Shown here: positions 24,690 to 36,509 of the stretch, piece by piece
How the letters are laid out: every line of letters starts with the position of its first letter
Numbering within the stretch: the first letter of the stretch is position 1
Source of the DNA: Atopsyche davidsoni
Lineage: Eukaryota > Arthropoda > Insecta > Trichoptera > Hydrobiosidae
Length of the DNA: 64,000 nt
Assembly (NCBI GenBank): GCA_022113835.1
Contig: JAILWY010000026.1
Span: forward strand, 12,303,001-12,367,000
Direction of reading: 5' to 3'
Translations under genes and position numbers: made by a program
The notes under the pieces: model-generated
The model's database searches: none
What the model saw: only the letters and a program-made list of their open reading frames with translations
Told to the model about the DNA's origin: nothing

Positions 24690-27105
24690 ATTTTTATTTA
24701 GTGATGTTCCATTTCAATGAAACATCGCTTGTTGGCGAAACTAGTCGCGTCAGAATCTAAAAAGTGGGGACATCACTAAATGTATATTTTAATAAAAAAT
24801 ATCCTAAATTGTTTTCGGTCAATATCATTAGGTATTCATAATATCTCGTTAAATTTATAATTAAAACACTTTTATTTCGTTTAATACATTCAGTAATTTT
24901 ATAATTTAACGACATGGTAGTAATCGAATGGCCACCAACACATCAAGCCGCTTTACTTTCTAGTAGTTAATATGCTTGCTTGCAGTAATAAAAAGTTATA
25001 ATAGTATAATATAATAGAATAGGTTCAACGGACTGACTGTTTATAAGAATATTTGAGTCACCCTGTATTAACATCTAACCAAATGACCATCGGAAATACT
25101 GAGAAACGGTTTTTTTTATAAATTACTACTGTTAATTTGATATTGAGTAAGCAAATCTTTTATTCAAAAACCTCATATTCTTAGTAAAATATCATCAGTA
25201 AAAATCATCATTGTAAACCATAGATTATTTTTATTAATGGTATAGTACTTATTTAGATTATTTGATTAGTTTTGTGATGACGAGAACATGAAAAAAATTC
25301 TTGAGTTCTCTCGTTTCGGGAGTCTTTAATATGAAAGGTCTTCAGAGTCAAGAGCCGAGAGTGTATGAATCAGAAATCGAGGGATAACGAAGTGGCCCCC
25401 GGGACATCTGCTGTTATTTCAGGAATATTATTCGGCAGGTACCAGTGAGGTAGTAAAGTTTGAGAAGCGTCCCTCGGAGAGCATCGATGCTCAACCCCGA
25501 GTCCTAGTCAATAACAATTACACCCTTTGAAAGGCTCACCTGCCGTGAAAAGCAAAAAAAATACCCCGAGAGCTGAATGGGTCATTTAGTTCTGTAAGAT
25601 TAATAGTTGTTAGCGACCGAATAAATAAAATCTCCTAAATAATAATAAGACTTTTATTACTTCGTTTTTATTGTTAGATATTGATATATCAGGCCATATT
25701 GTCCAATAAAATGCTATTCTTATAAAAATATACGTCTTATTAGATATTTTATTACGTTTCCGGTAGTTATTTGATTGGGTTGTATAGAGGAAACTTGATT
25801 ATGGGTATTTTATTTTATATCCCATAGAAACCAACAGAATAAATCTTTTCCTTTATTAAAATGAGTTCATACAGCAATATTAATGTACAAAAAATATTTT
25901 TTGCACGTTATATTACAATGTATCTGAAAAGTAATTACTTCGACATCTTAGCTGTATATTTTTGTATGGTGACACTAAAATCTTATAACATGGATTCCTC
26001 AAGAAAGGAGTAAAATTTCCACATAACCTGAATCCTATCAATCTGCCTTGACTTGCACGTACCACAAAAGTCACGAAAGGTTTATTTTAGACCTTAAATA
26101 GCGACTGTCACAATTATATTATGAAATTGACGCACACAACCGTATGTCTACAAATTTAAAAATGACACTATCTTTTACAGGCTTGAATAAAACTAGATTA
26201 AGGTTTTGTAAAAATAAAGTTTTTTTTTTAAATTTCTCACAAAGCATTAACGTCGTAAGGCTCAGTCAAAATATGCCTTCAAATATATTATAAATATATA
26301 TAACAAGCTTAAATAGATTGAGTCTTCGTTATTTCAAGATGGAATCATCGACGCACTCCTAGAATTGTTCAAAGTATAACTCCTCGGGTACTTAACTCAC
26401 CTACACCCAAAGTTTGCGCTTTTATCGCTCTTATTTCTAGACTTCCTCCTTATCTCCCTACACTCAAATGAAAAGGATTGTCCGGCTTAACAATACTCCA
26501 GCCGATAGTGTCGATCTGCTTCGTGAACCATTTAAAAGTTTGACAGCTTACTGAATACCGATACTCACTGCGCCGACAATAAACTACTTTTTTGTGTATT
26601 CAACACAGAAATACAAAAAAACCTCTCGACAGTAACGTGTGAAGTGTATTTTTATAGTATAATTTTCTATTAACATTTAACGATATATTGGAAAATAGAA
26701 AATTTGCATAGTAATTTTATTATGACAAGATTTTAACGTAAATATTTTTTTGAAAAACAAATATGCAATCAATATAAACAGGTATTTAATCGGAGAACAC
26801 GCTTTTATATTTTATTGACTAATTTGGGGTTTGGAATTGAGAATTTTATTTCCATTTACATTGATTTTTATTACCAACTTAGCATTTATTCTTAATATTC
26901 AATTTAAATCCTGTTTCAAAACTTCTATGGAGTTAAATATTTAAAACTATTAATAATATTCAGAAATGTTATTTTTGTACTAATATTAGTAGTGCTATGG
27001 TTACCAATACCTTTATAGGCGAGAAATGCAAAATATTTAATAAAATATTCATATGTTTTATGGTTTTCATTCGTTTTGAGCGTATTATTAATGTATTATT
27101 TATTT
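24690..27105. other. A/T desert with one GC pocket
   Basis: No gene is seen. The GC-richer pocket at 25370-25560 includes the perfect 14-bp palindrome GAGCATCGATGCTC (25479-25492). The remainder is A/T-rich with no transposon ends recognised. Confidence 0.5.
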
Positions 27106-27109
27106 GCGG

Positions 27110-27430
27110 GGACTTGAGAGACTCGCGCCCTATTGCTGGATGATTCGGCCGAGTGTCTCTTCGAGTGTGGCTTGTTAATTATGTATGCTCGGCGTTGTTA
27201 AAATCCTTTGATAAACAGCCCTAAGAGCGCCTTGTTTGCCCCATTAAAACATTTCCAACGGCAAATTGTTCACATTTCCGTCGGCCTCTCCTTTGCCTCT
27301 CCGTGTCTCTTCACAGTTTTTATTGCCCCGAGGATATCTTATCAGGAGAATGTCTCTTGTTTATAAAGTGTACCGGCGAGTGTGTGTAAAAAGTCTCGAT
27401 TCCAGAAGGGGCCCTTTCTTTTGGGATTGT
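27110..27430. promoter_or_regulatory. GC-richer island with a TCF-like site
   Basis: Island flanked by A/T DNA. It holds CCTTTGATAAAC (27205-27216), whose CTTTGAT core fits TCF/LEF sites, and a TTATC GATA-type site further on. A 69-codon frame crosses it without similarity. Enhancer is inferred from composition and motifs. Confidence 0.25.
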
Positions 27431-27717
27431 TATTTTCGTGTGCTTAAAGCTCAAGTTTTTATATTCAGAGAGTAAAGGTTTTATTAAAAAAATAAACGCA
27501 TGTGCTTGAAAGCATTGAAATTTATGTGTTTTGACATTATAAATATGCTCACAGTATTAAGACGGCCTAAAATACAGTTTGCTTTGATGATTCTAGTGTA
27601 AAATTTATTGATTAAAACCCACGTATGCCACCTTCACTTTTGCGTATGTATAAGTGAGATTTGAGTTAAAATTTTACGTAGTACATTCAATGCAGTTCCT
27701 TTAATAAAATACATATC

Positions 27718-27838
27718 TTCTATTTCAGATGCCTCTCCTCAGAGGAGGTTAGTGACCACATCTCTAAACATATTTTCATGTCTGCTCTTGGTTTTCTTAG
27801 AGAGAATACTGTAGTGGATCCCCGGATCATTCTGCAAA
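27718..27838 (-). repeat. Dispersed repeat, copy 2
   Basis: Read on the minus strand, this aligns with copy 3 (32975-33110) over roughly 110 bp. Both have a GGATCC/GGACCC-like start, CCACTACA, AAGAAAACCA, then CTAACCTCCTCTGAGGAGAG or GCCAACCTCCTCTGAGGAGAG. The two copies have diverged in the middle. The family is not one I recognise; a SINE or a short non-autonomous element is most likely. Confidence 0.65.
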
Positions 27839-29039
27839 ATATATATTTATATATAAAGCACAAAAATCAGATTCATATAATATAACTACCATATCATTAT
27901 CTGTGAATAAAATTTCATATTTCTGTGTAATTAATTATTTCAACTTCCTGCAATTCGCGCCGTTTACAAATTAATTACAATGACCGATAAAAACACATCG
28001 CATGCTAATTTCGTGATCCAGTTATATCAGAAAAGGTAAGACCAGGTCCGCTCGCGCCTCGGCTGGCCTGGCGCAGCGTCCGCGCCGGCGTCCGAACCGG
28101 TCTGGACGTTTGAATGAAATATGAAATATAATTTAATGCGATGATTCACCGCGTGACCCAGAATCTTAACACGATAAGTGAGGTTGATTGGTAAATTTCC
28201 GTCTGTTTACCAACGATTATCGGATTATCAGGGTATAAAAGCTAGAAAAAAAGCGATCGGTCCGCTCTGTGGACTTTGTAAATTTTATAATAATGGATGC
28301 GCCTAAACGGTGTTTACTTGTGAATTTGCATATAACCTACTCTTCCGCTGTAATTTTATTAAAAGCCAATACTTTACGCCGCAGCTTGTAGCGGTTTACA
28401 TGCAATAATGGTCTGATTGAAATCATCTGCATTTAGATATGTCTTCAGTTAAGCGACATGCTTTGTAGCAGTGATGTGTGGTGATGGCACGTTTCAAACA
28501 AAACACTAGCTAATAATATGCTTTCCTGGTTCTATAAAGAGGCAAAACACTACCAGCTAAATAAATACTTATGTAGGTTCTTGTTTTTATAATATTACTA
28601 AATATCAGTACTATTGTAGGACATAAGTACAAAATCCAAAATTTTCATAGTAACCTTCTTCTAACTACTTAAACCGACTTCTAATTAAAAAAAATAAATT
28701 ATACTTTAATTGTTTATTTTATAAAGCATATAATATTGGTTTTATTTATAGTTTTTGAACAGTATTTAAGTTGTTTACACATGAGCCCATAGCGTTCCAT
28801 TTTGCTTGCAAAACTATGAATAAATATTAAAAAAAACACCTGAATAAGGCTAGTTACAATATGTCGCTACGCTCGCAGGCTGATTCAGTGTATTTTCTAA
28901 ATTTTAATGAAATTAAAATTGTTTAATATGGTTTTTTACACTTTGGGTTAATATCACGTGTGGTGAAATGATGATTAAATAGCACGATAAAAAAACACAT
29001 TACAAATTAATGCGCGCCAGTTTAGTTCAAAATGACACA
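27839..29039. other. A/T-rich stretch with a GC pocket
   Basis: No gene is seen. A compact GC-rich pocket lies at about 28030-28105 (rich in CGCGCC/GCGCCGG), followed by ordinary A/T-rich DNA. Confidence 0.5.
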
Positions 29040-29310
29040 TCCAACCCGGCTAATGCTCCATAACAAAATTTCAACGCGCCGGGAAGTAGTTCCTTTCCGG
29101 CATTATCCTAATTAATTTTAACACCCCCGTAAACTATGCAGTAAAAGACATTCCCTCTCGTCATATTTTTAGACTCCTCCGCATCGCTGCAGGGGCATCA
29201 TCGCCTTACACACATGCAGGTTTATCGCCTCTTTAATAGAAATTGCGTACCTCGAGGGTAGCAAGTGCAGAGGCCGCGTGTGCCTACAACGTGTGACGTC
29301 ATTAACCACC
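29040..29310. promoter_or_regulatory. GC-richer island with a CRE site
   Basis: Contains TGACGTCA at 29294-29301, one of four such sites in the window. No plausible coding frame. A regulatory role is suggested only by the site and the composition. Confidence 0.25.
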
Positions 29311-29664
29311 ATCCTTCCCATTCTCCCATGCAGCTGTAACGGTGTTTTATAACAAACTTATAGAATAAAACGCTTGAAAATATTATCGACATATCATCCA
29401 TCACCTGCGCCAATCGTATGGGATGCATTGTGTTTCATTGATAGCCTCAACTGTTAAATATTTTTATAAAAATAATTATTTAAGTCTTTTATTACGATCT
29501 TCAAGCATCAATATTAAAAGTGTATTGCGAAGTATATCAATTTATAATATTTTATTTAGATTAACCGCTAAAGTGGAGAGAAGAAAAATTTATCTCAATT
29601 GGTCAATAAGTCCTGCGAAACACAAGAAGGTAGTAACACTAAGAAAAATGATTATGTTGTACTT

Positions 29665-29755
29665 AAATGTCTTGTTTCTTTTTGCAGGTAAGAAAGCGCT
29701 CTTAAGTGATCAACTCCCAAGCCAGCTCCGTTTGCGACTGATTCATGTAAGTCAC
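29665..29755 (+). other. Candidate recursive splice site or cryptic micro-exon
   Basis: TTGTTTCTTTTTGCAG ends at 29687 and is followed directly by GTAAGA (29688-29693). A strong acceptor is thus fused to a strong donor, the zero-length-exon arrangement of insect recursive splice sites in long introns. A second good donor, AT|GTAAGT, begins at 29747, so a 59-nt recursive exon (29688-29746) is also possible. The surrounding 147-codon frame shows no known domain. This needs the window to lie in a plus-strand intron, which the sequence alone cannot show. Confidence 0.35.
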
Positions 29756-29759
29756 TCAA

Positions 29760-30435
29760 TTTATGTTTCAATCAATTTTGACGTAGGCGTAATGGATCCT
29801 TCGATGATGTGGCTGTTTTTCAATGAACACTTTGGGGAGTACGATCTGCACTTTGTGTTACTATAAATTACCGTGGAAATATATTGAGAGCAATTATTGT
29901 GTTACTGCTGAGCAAATGGGTCATTTCTCGCTGAATTACAACGAATAAATATAATTTATGATTTAAATTATTTTATGATATCACATTTATTTATTCATAT
30001 AAAAAAAAATGAGCATCAATTTAGTGTAAATTATATTTTAGCTATAGTATAAAATATTAGTTGTGTAAACTTTTAGATATTTATTACTAGAATTATTATC
30101 ATTCTTTAATAATTAGTGTATCAGTAGTTACTACTGGCTGGATGCTACCAGATATAATTAAAAATAGCTCTATAAACCAACGACAATCTTTTTGATTATG
30201 AAATAAAATGCACTGTGCAATGCAATCTTTTTTTCTATTTACATTGCAAGCTTTATCTTTAAGAGAAAACGTTACTTTATAAAGTTTAAATAAATTTAAA
30301 AAGTTTGTTACAAAAACAACGCGCACTTTGATAGAAGCAAAACTGTTCGCAGGTACTTTCAGGATAATTTAACACTCAGAGAAAATCTTTATAGCAAAAC
30401 AAGTTACTGTGTGTTACATTTGATTGTCCCAGAAT
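29760..30435. other. A/T-rich stretch
   Basis: No gene, tRNA boxes or transposon ends recognised. Open frames here are A/T-driven and short. Confidence 0.5.
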
Positions 30436-30810
30436 AAACAGCTTGGGGTGTTAGCACGTGCTGGTACTTCGTACCAAACGAGCGGCGCTTCTTGGTTAGT
30501 TGTTGGTTATTTCTTTTGACATGGATTAAAAGTCGCGTCCTTATTCAGTAGTCATAAACACGCGCATCTCAGAAGGAAATATGCTTAATCTAGCGTAACC
30601 TTACGAGCGCTTTATTTCAATACTCAGCACAGCTCCGCGCCTCGCACGGCTGCGTGAAGAGGCACAGTGACCCAAGAAAGCAGCCATTTCTCTCTTTAAG
30701 CACCGCGTGTTAATTACCCACTTAAGTCTTATAAGTGAGATTGTGGTATCGGTGGACCTCCGTAGTAAGCTCCGTGGAGTCGCTCCTCGGCATGCGTGCG
30801 GCTCCTAAAT
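30436..30810. promoter_or_regulatory. GC-richer island with adjoining palindromes
   Basis: AGCACGTGCT (30453-30462) is a perfect palindrome with a CACGTG E-box core. It abuts GGTACTTCGTACC (30463-30475), a 5-bp stem around TTC. The rest of the island is moderately GC-rich and non-coding. E-box binding by bHLH proteins is the most obvious possibility. Confidence 0.3.
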
Positions 30811-32200
30811 TTAAATTAAATTTGCGAGCGCTACTTGTTTTCAAATTAATATCTATGTTTTTTTATACAAAGTTCCAGCGAGATTGTGTCTGCTTTGGTT
30901 GTTAGCCGCGTGTAATTATAAATTATACAATTTTATCGTGAACTCTAGCTTTAGGTACGATTTACCGTTATTTATTCACTGACGTGTGAAATCGTTCCCG
31001 CTCTTCAGCTTCTGCTGTCTATTTAGTGCTTCGAGACAACCAGTGCTCTAAAAATTTATGTTATTTCTTTTTGATTCCTTCAATATATAATAAGTTTATT
31101 GCTCATACAAGTTATTTGAGTTTCAAATGTGTTTTGAGAAAATCAATTCTCGAATCTCACCTGACTTGGAGAAAAAGTTCTAAGATCTTTCTTTTTATTG
31201 AATGTTTTCTATCTAAAAAAACATATTTCACATGCATTTTAGTCGTGGTGTGAAATTTATATAAATATGTTATTAGTTTTTGTTTTAAGAGCAATCGCAT
31301 TGAAACTGGGTTTTGGGAGGTGTCGACAATTAGTAAAAGATCATTTTGAGTTGAGTTATCGCAAACGGGCAAATACCAAATTCGTATATCAATTACCCAA
31401 TTAGCGCCGTGTAGGCAGCGATTAAATATGAGTGATTGCCAATCATACCTGCAGTATTCATTTACCAATTTAATTTTGACAGCCAATCCAATTAAAACGA
31501 TCAGATTAAACGTGTTGTTTGTTTAACCTTGATGTTAGTCGTATTATTATCTCTCTTTATGATACCTTATATTGATCATCATAAATTCACCTAGATCTAA
31601 CTAAAAGTGATGTCAGTGTTGTATATAGGTCACGTCTATCTCACAGTTTCCTAGTTTTTGATAGATTAAAATCGAGCATACACCAGCTGTGAAGTGAAAC
31701 TAAAACTTCTGGCTCATAACTGTAAAATGTTCAAATTGATATTGCCTTACTTCCTGATTTATATTTAATGTAACGATTCCAATTGCCTTTTTTTAATTTG
31801 TGAATAGCGGATATCGATACAAGTATATACACATTTTTAGATATAAATAACTTTAACTTTCTGTGACTTATAATGATTAGTAATTCTGTTAATATTTGCA
31901 ATTTGTCAATATTGCAATTGGTTTTTTTTAGACAAAAGTTACATTTGATTCAACGCGTATAGAAACTGTGAGTACATAACCTGAGATATAAGTTGAACAA
32001 GCGAACCGGAAACATATTAAAAGAAACAACCATTAAATACAAAGATAATACAACCCAAGGTGGACAATGTCCGTCAAAACATATTTATGAAAAATACGTG
32101 TTTTTCACACGTATCACGTAATATCACTAAAAATAACAGCGTAGAAGATTTAAACATAGATCTAGCGTAAATAAATTTTTACGTTACTTTGTATTTACGT
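30811..32200. other. A/T desert
   Basis: No gene is seen. A 109-codon minus-strand frame (31157-31486) and a 75-codon plus-strand frame overlap each other and lack any family resemblance. Confidence 0.5.
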
Positions 32201-32204
32201 TAAT

Positions 32205-32440
32205 CTCTCCGGGAGTTCGTGCAGTTTTAAGGCTCGATTCCGAAGAGACGGCTCGCCCGTATGCGCGTACTCCGGCCCGGAGGCTTATATGGAGCCCCCG
32301 TCAAATTTATGCAAGGCTACGGCGGAACTAACTCCGGCTAAGACGCTCTCGAGTAAATTGTGGAATTCTCGGCGGTTCTTCAGGGGGAATACCAAGTGGC
32401 ACACGGAGCCTCCTAAACCGAGAATTCCGGCTCCTTTGTT
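32205..32440. promoter_or_regulatory. GC island with an 11-bp inverted repeat
   Basis: GGAATTCTCGG (32362-32372) and its exact reverse complement CCGAGAATTCC (32418-32428) are separated by 45 bp inside a GC-rich block. No good open frame. It could be a paired binding site or a hairpin, and a regulatory island is the general inference. Confidence 0.35.
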
Positions 32441-32974
32441 TGATGAAATGAAAACTTAAGCTTTATGAGCTGTAATTAAATGCCGGTGAGCTTTTTTGTG
32501 ATTTCGCAAGGTTTTTATGAAAGTTTGTTAGCTTTGTAATGCTCAACTTTGCGAATTACTTAATAACTTCAAAGATAAAGAATTTTTCCTTAAGTTTCTC
32601 GTACGTTTTTTTTTTTATTAATACTACCTTTAATTAAATTTTACTTACTGAGGAAAGCAAGATTTTTTCAAATTTATCATAGATAAGATGGGTTCAAGAT
32701 TTGAACAAGTATAAAATCTCATTGGATATATTTTTAATAAAAAGTTTACAATACGCTATAATTAACAGAATTTTAATTGATTTATTTTAAATTGTAAAAA
32801 TATTGGCATTCAAATACGAAGAGTTCTGTTAACTTAAGTTGTAAAATTTCTTTGAAATTTTGTTTGATAACAATGAGATAAGTCTTTTGGGGTCAATTTT
32901 AGTATTTAAATTTTTGCTATGATACATTTTAAACTGTGTATTGAGTTACACGCAGACCTTTCCTTCGAATATAA
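32441..32974. other. A/T-rich stretch
   Basis: Nothing recognisable; A/T-rich with homopolymer runs. Confidence 0.55.
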
Positions 32975-33110
32975 AACTGCGGTGTAGAAGGACCCAAAGA
33001 CCCACTACATTATTATCTATAAGAAAACCATGAACACTGGTTTTGTATAAGTATATGCTCAGTGAGCTAGTCGCCAACCTCCTCTGAGGAGAGACACCCG
33101 AAGATTGAGT
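32975..33110 (+). repeat. Dispersed repeat, copy 3
   Basis: Aligns with the reverse complement of 27718-27838. Shared blocks are CCCACTACAT (33001-33010), AAGAAAACCA (33021-33030) and GCCAACCTCCTCTGAGGAGAG-type sequence (33073-33093). It shares the 3' core with copy 1 at 10866. Divergence between copies suggests an old family. Confidence 0.65.
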
Positions 33111-33204
33111 TATAAATCTCATTGACTTAGTAGCACAGAGCACAGGTTCGTAAAAAAAATTATTGGATCCGAATGAATGTCATCTTTTATCATTATTTGT
33201 TACA

Positions 33205-33435
33205 AGGCGCGCGTGTCCCATTTGGCTGTAGGCGCTCCTCGGAGTGCCTCCTCGGCTCCGCCGCTGCAATCCGAGCTTTTACCGGTAAATGACGTTTCTG
33301 GCATAACGTATTCCTCTGTTTTATTTTCAGCATAAATTTGAAAGCGGACAAGCTCCTCGAATTCCCCGCATTGTTCGGCGCGGGGAGCTCCCGCCCGCTT
33401 GTTCAGTGCCGGGCTTTGTGTTTCGCGCTGAAAAC
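33205..33435. other. GC-rich island, non-coding
   Basis: GC-rich block with an 81-codon minus-strand frame that resembles no protein family. No core-promoter motif stands out. Possible regulatory DNA. Confidence 0.3.
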
Positions 33436-34089
33436 GAAATATCACTGGTTTTCTTTGTACTGAATATCTGACATTGTCAATGAATGTAAACAGGACTGCC
33501 CGTATCGACTAAATATGCGCATATATTTCATAACATTTGAAAAGGTTACGTATTGTATTTGTAAACCTTAAAAAATAACCCTTTTATTCGTGATTTTATT
33601 AAAATACATATATATGGTATATATTGATCAGTGTATTATTTATAAAGGTTATCGCGATTTTAAATTGTTATATAGTACATCATACAAGATTAAATCGTTG
33701 TCTAGAGTATCTTCAATATAATACTTATTATCCACATTTAAAAAAAATATGTGTTATATAGTATATTCCCTGTTTTAAAAATTATATAATCATATATTTT
33801 TACTACGAAATTGCCTTTTTTTATTTTCAGTTTTCGATTCGTTTCTCAAATATGAACTGATTTTCGTAAGGAATTTTCATCAGTATTACTTTTAATTAAT
33901 ACATTGAAACCAGACTGTACATTTTTGATGAATTATAAACTTATATTTGAGAGGTTACCTAGCGAATGTGCAATGTGGAATATAAATCAATTCGACTTGC
34001 AGTTAGAGCAACAACAAATGCATGCTTCTTCGTGAATATGGCAGAGTTGCTTGGATGCGTTTACTTAAATACAATATTATGCACAGAGC
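33436..34089. other. A/T-rich stretch
   Basis: Nothing recognisable apart from A/T tracts. Confidence 0.55.
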
Positions 34090-34380
34090 CGTGAAACTCC
34101 GTTAGGTCGTGCAGAATGGCGCGTCAAGTATGGCGGCTCGGCTCTGCCCTTCAGTTGTGAAATTGCTCTAAATTGTAGTCGCTTGCGGAGGGAGCCTCCC
34201 GTAGCTCCAGGGGAGAACTCTTCTGACCTCGGCCGGCCTCGCCCTCGCTCCCCGGCGGTTATCTCCTTGTATGGAAAGCCTTACATATTCTATGAAATTG
34301 ATAACAATATGGCTCCACTGAGGAGATATGTAAATACGGTCTCTCGATCCGCGAACGATAAGTGCCGCGTATTGTTTCTG
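34090..34380. other. GC-richer island, non-coding
   Basis: Three overlapping frames of 72-89 codons occur on the two strands here. Such overlap with no domain in any frame argues against coding. Best regarded as a composition island of unknown role. Confidence 0.3.
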
Positions 34381-35495
34381 GGAGGCTATTTTGAATTCTA
34401 GGCCACATTTTTTTATATTTACAAAATTGATAAACATGACAGTTGATATTCATTAAATTTTTCATATCATGCCACTGGTACGCGTTAAGTGAAAAAACTT
34501 GTATTGTATGCAAAAAAAATACACGTTAATTAGACTTTAAATATGCAGCCCACCTTTTTTAATTAAAAAGGATTTCTATTAAAAATTTCTTTGTTCTTGC
34601 GTGACAACTTTAAAAAACATCAAAAAATGCTTACTAAGCATTATTGGACTTATTATAAGGTTATTGTTGAAATCTTTTAATTTTACTATTTTGGTGTGTT
34701 TTTTTTTCTTCATATTCTATGAAGGTATATTGAATAAAATATTAAATATTTAATTTTTGAATATCTTCATTTAATGCAATATGATGCTTTATAATTTAAT
34801 ATCTCATGATATTAAAATATAATCTACTTGTAGTGTTATTTTATTTTGCGTGGTATTATGATAGAGCGAACGTTTAAATTATATTTATTTGTTGAATCTT
34901 AAATATAAAAGGCAAAATTATCTTTTTTTTCTGGATTTTATCATTTAATTAAATGCAAAAATAAAAATAACCATGCATCGTAAACTTCATTAATTTATTC
35001 GAAAACACTTCCTTACAATCTTTGAACAGTCGCTATAAATCTTTCAAGCTTAAACTTCTTTGGGAATAAAGACGTAGCTGTAATCAGTATTGCGTCTCCA
35101 TTAAACATAATCGATTATTCTGTTGTCTTCACGTTTCCTCCGCCTAGTTTTAATGCGATTTTCGCTGCAAAAAACTTAGCGCAACCCCGTCATATAAAAA
35201 CCTAACCAGTTGATTAAATCGCACTAGAATTGCATAGGAGAATTAATTAGAAAATATCGTGTAATCGTTTCATAGCGGTGCATTTCGTATCTGATTCGCA
35301 GCAGCCTTAAAAACATATAATTTACAATGAAAATGACACAGCTTGCATGTTATTTTTTATTTAAAATTATACTAATACTCGCTTGGCGTGTATTATGTTC
35401 ATAAATAACTAAAAAATCTTGATTCTACGCGCATGCTCTCTCAATGAGTAAGCTTAACCCGTATTATGATTAAACTAACCTGTTAATCTTTAGAT
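34381..35495. other. A/T desert
   Basis: No gene or repeat recognised. Confidence 0.55.
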
Positions 35496-35740
35496 AAACA
35501 CATCCTCCTCCTTATCAGTCGGATCTGTATTAAGTACGCGGAGAGCTCGTTGTCTTGTGAATTTATTCCTCGGCGGACTAAGTATGATCGCCGTTCAAAT
35601 AAACTTCCTCTTAATTGCGATGAGCGGGCCATTTGTTTCTTTGATCGCGGCTCGTTCGGATAAGACCGCCACAAACAAAGCAGCCAACCCGGCTTTAAGT
35701 AAACTCAGCGACGCTACTGTCACGAGGACTATAATTCAGC
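35496..35740. other. GC-richer island, non-coding
   Basis: Moderately GC-rich block just left of the long hairpin. Short overlapping frames on both strands have no similarity. Confidence 0.3.
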
Positions 35741-35832
35741 CAATACAAAGTGTAAATGATCGTTAAGAAGTATAAAAAATCAAATTTTAAGAAAAATCAA
35801 TATTTTTGACCGAGAGTACTTGGTAGAATTCC

Positions 35833-36027
35833 ATTTTAATATTTTTGAGTAAAATACTTGAGTGATTTTCCACTTGTTCGTTTTTATTTGTGACCGGTTT
35901 CTCCATCCTTTCACTTTGGCATTATCAAACAGAGTGACGAGAAACGTGAAAGGTTGGCGAAACCGGTCATAAATAAAAACGAACATGTGGAAAATCACTC
36001 AAGTATTTTACTCAAAAATATCAAAAT
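35833..36027. repeat. 195-bp foldback hairpin
   Basis: The left arm (35833-35914) and right arm (35946-36027) are each 82 bp. They are inverted copies with 77 of 82 positions matching, separated by a 31-nt loop (35915-35945). Arms this long and this similar imply either a recent foldback miniature transposon or a transcribed long hairpin RNA. I found no clear target-site duplication. A 72-codon minus-strand frame crossing it is a by-product. Confidence 0.9.
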
Positions 36028-36133
36028 ATTTTTTAATTTAAAAAAAACGTGAAACCTAAATAGTGAACTGTTGTTTTAATTTTCATCATATTGAAAAATT
36101 CAATAAAGCCTTTAAATTTACTATTTTCAAAGA

Positions 36134-36152
36134 CCTAACCTAACCTTACCTA
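36134..36152 (-). repeat. Short interstitial telomere-like motif
   Basis: CCTAACCTAACCTTACCTA is two exact and two near-exact copies of CCTAA, the complement of the insect telomere repeat TTAGG. Four units are too few to call a telomeric remnant with certainty. Confidence 0.4.
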
Positions 36153-36509
36153 TCATTAATTCATAACTAATTAAAAAATATATATATTTTGGTAGATGAT
36201 TTAAATTAGATTATTACTAAAAAAATAATTATTTCTTTGATTATTTGATACTGTCATCACGCCAATTACTCGCCTTTATTAACGAAAACGAAAAAGTAGA
36301 CTAATCTAACCAAGATGTTTTTACTTCTGATGAAATATACGGTCGAGATAGTTATTCTGTGCGCACATACATATATTAAGTCCCAAATCCCCAGCAGAAA
36401 AGCTCTTCCAGCAACAATAATACCCTTCGTATAAATGCTAGAAACTTTTAACAGAAGCCACTAAGAAATTCGCTTAGACAGAATAATATCAAAACCCTCT
36501 GTAAACATA

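Noticed and set aside
25445..25465. let-7-like seed TGAGGTAGTA
   Set aside because: Only the first ten bases match, and no complementary arm forms a miRNA-type hairpin.
29423..29866. 147-codon plus-strand open frame as a protein gene
   Set aside because: It starts in A/T-rich DNA, has no recognisable domain, and contains strong splice-like signals in mid-frame. Its length is within reach of chance in 64 kb on six frames.
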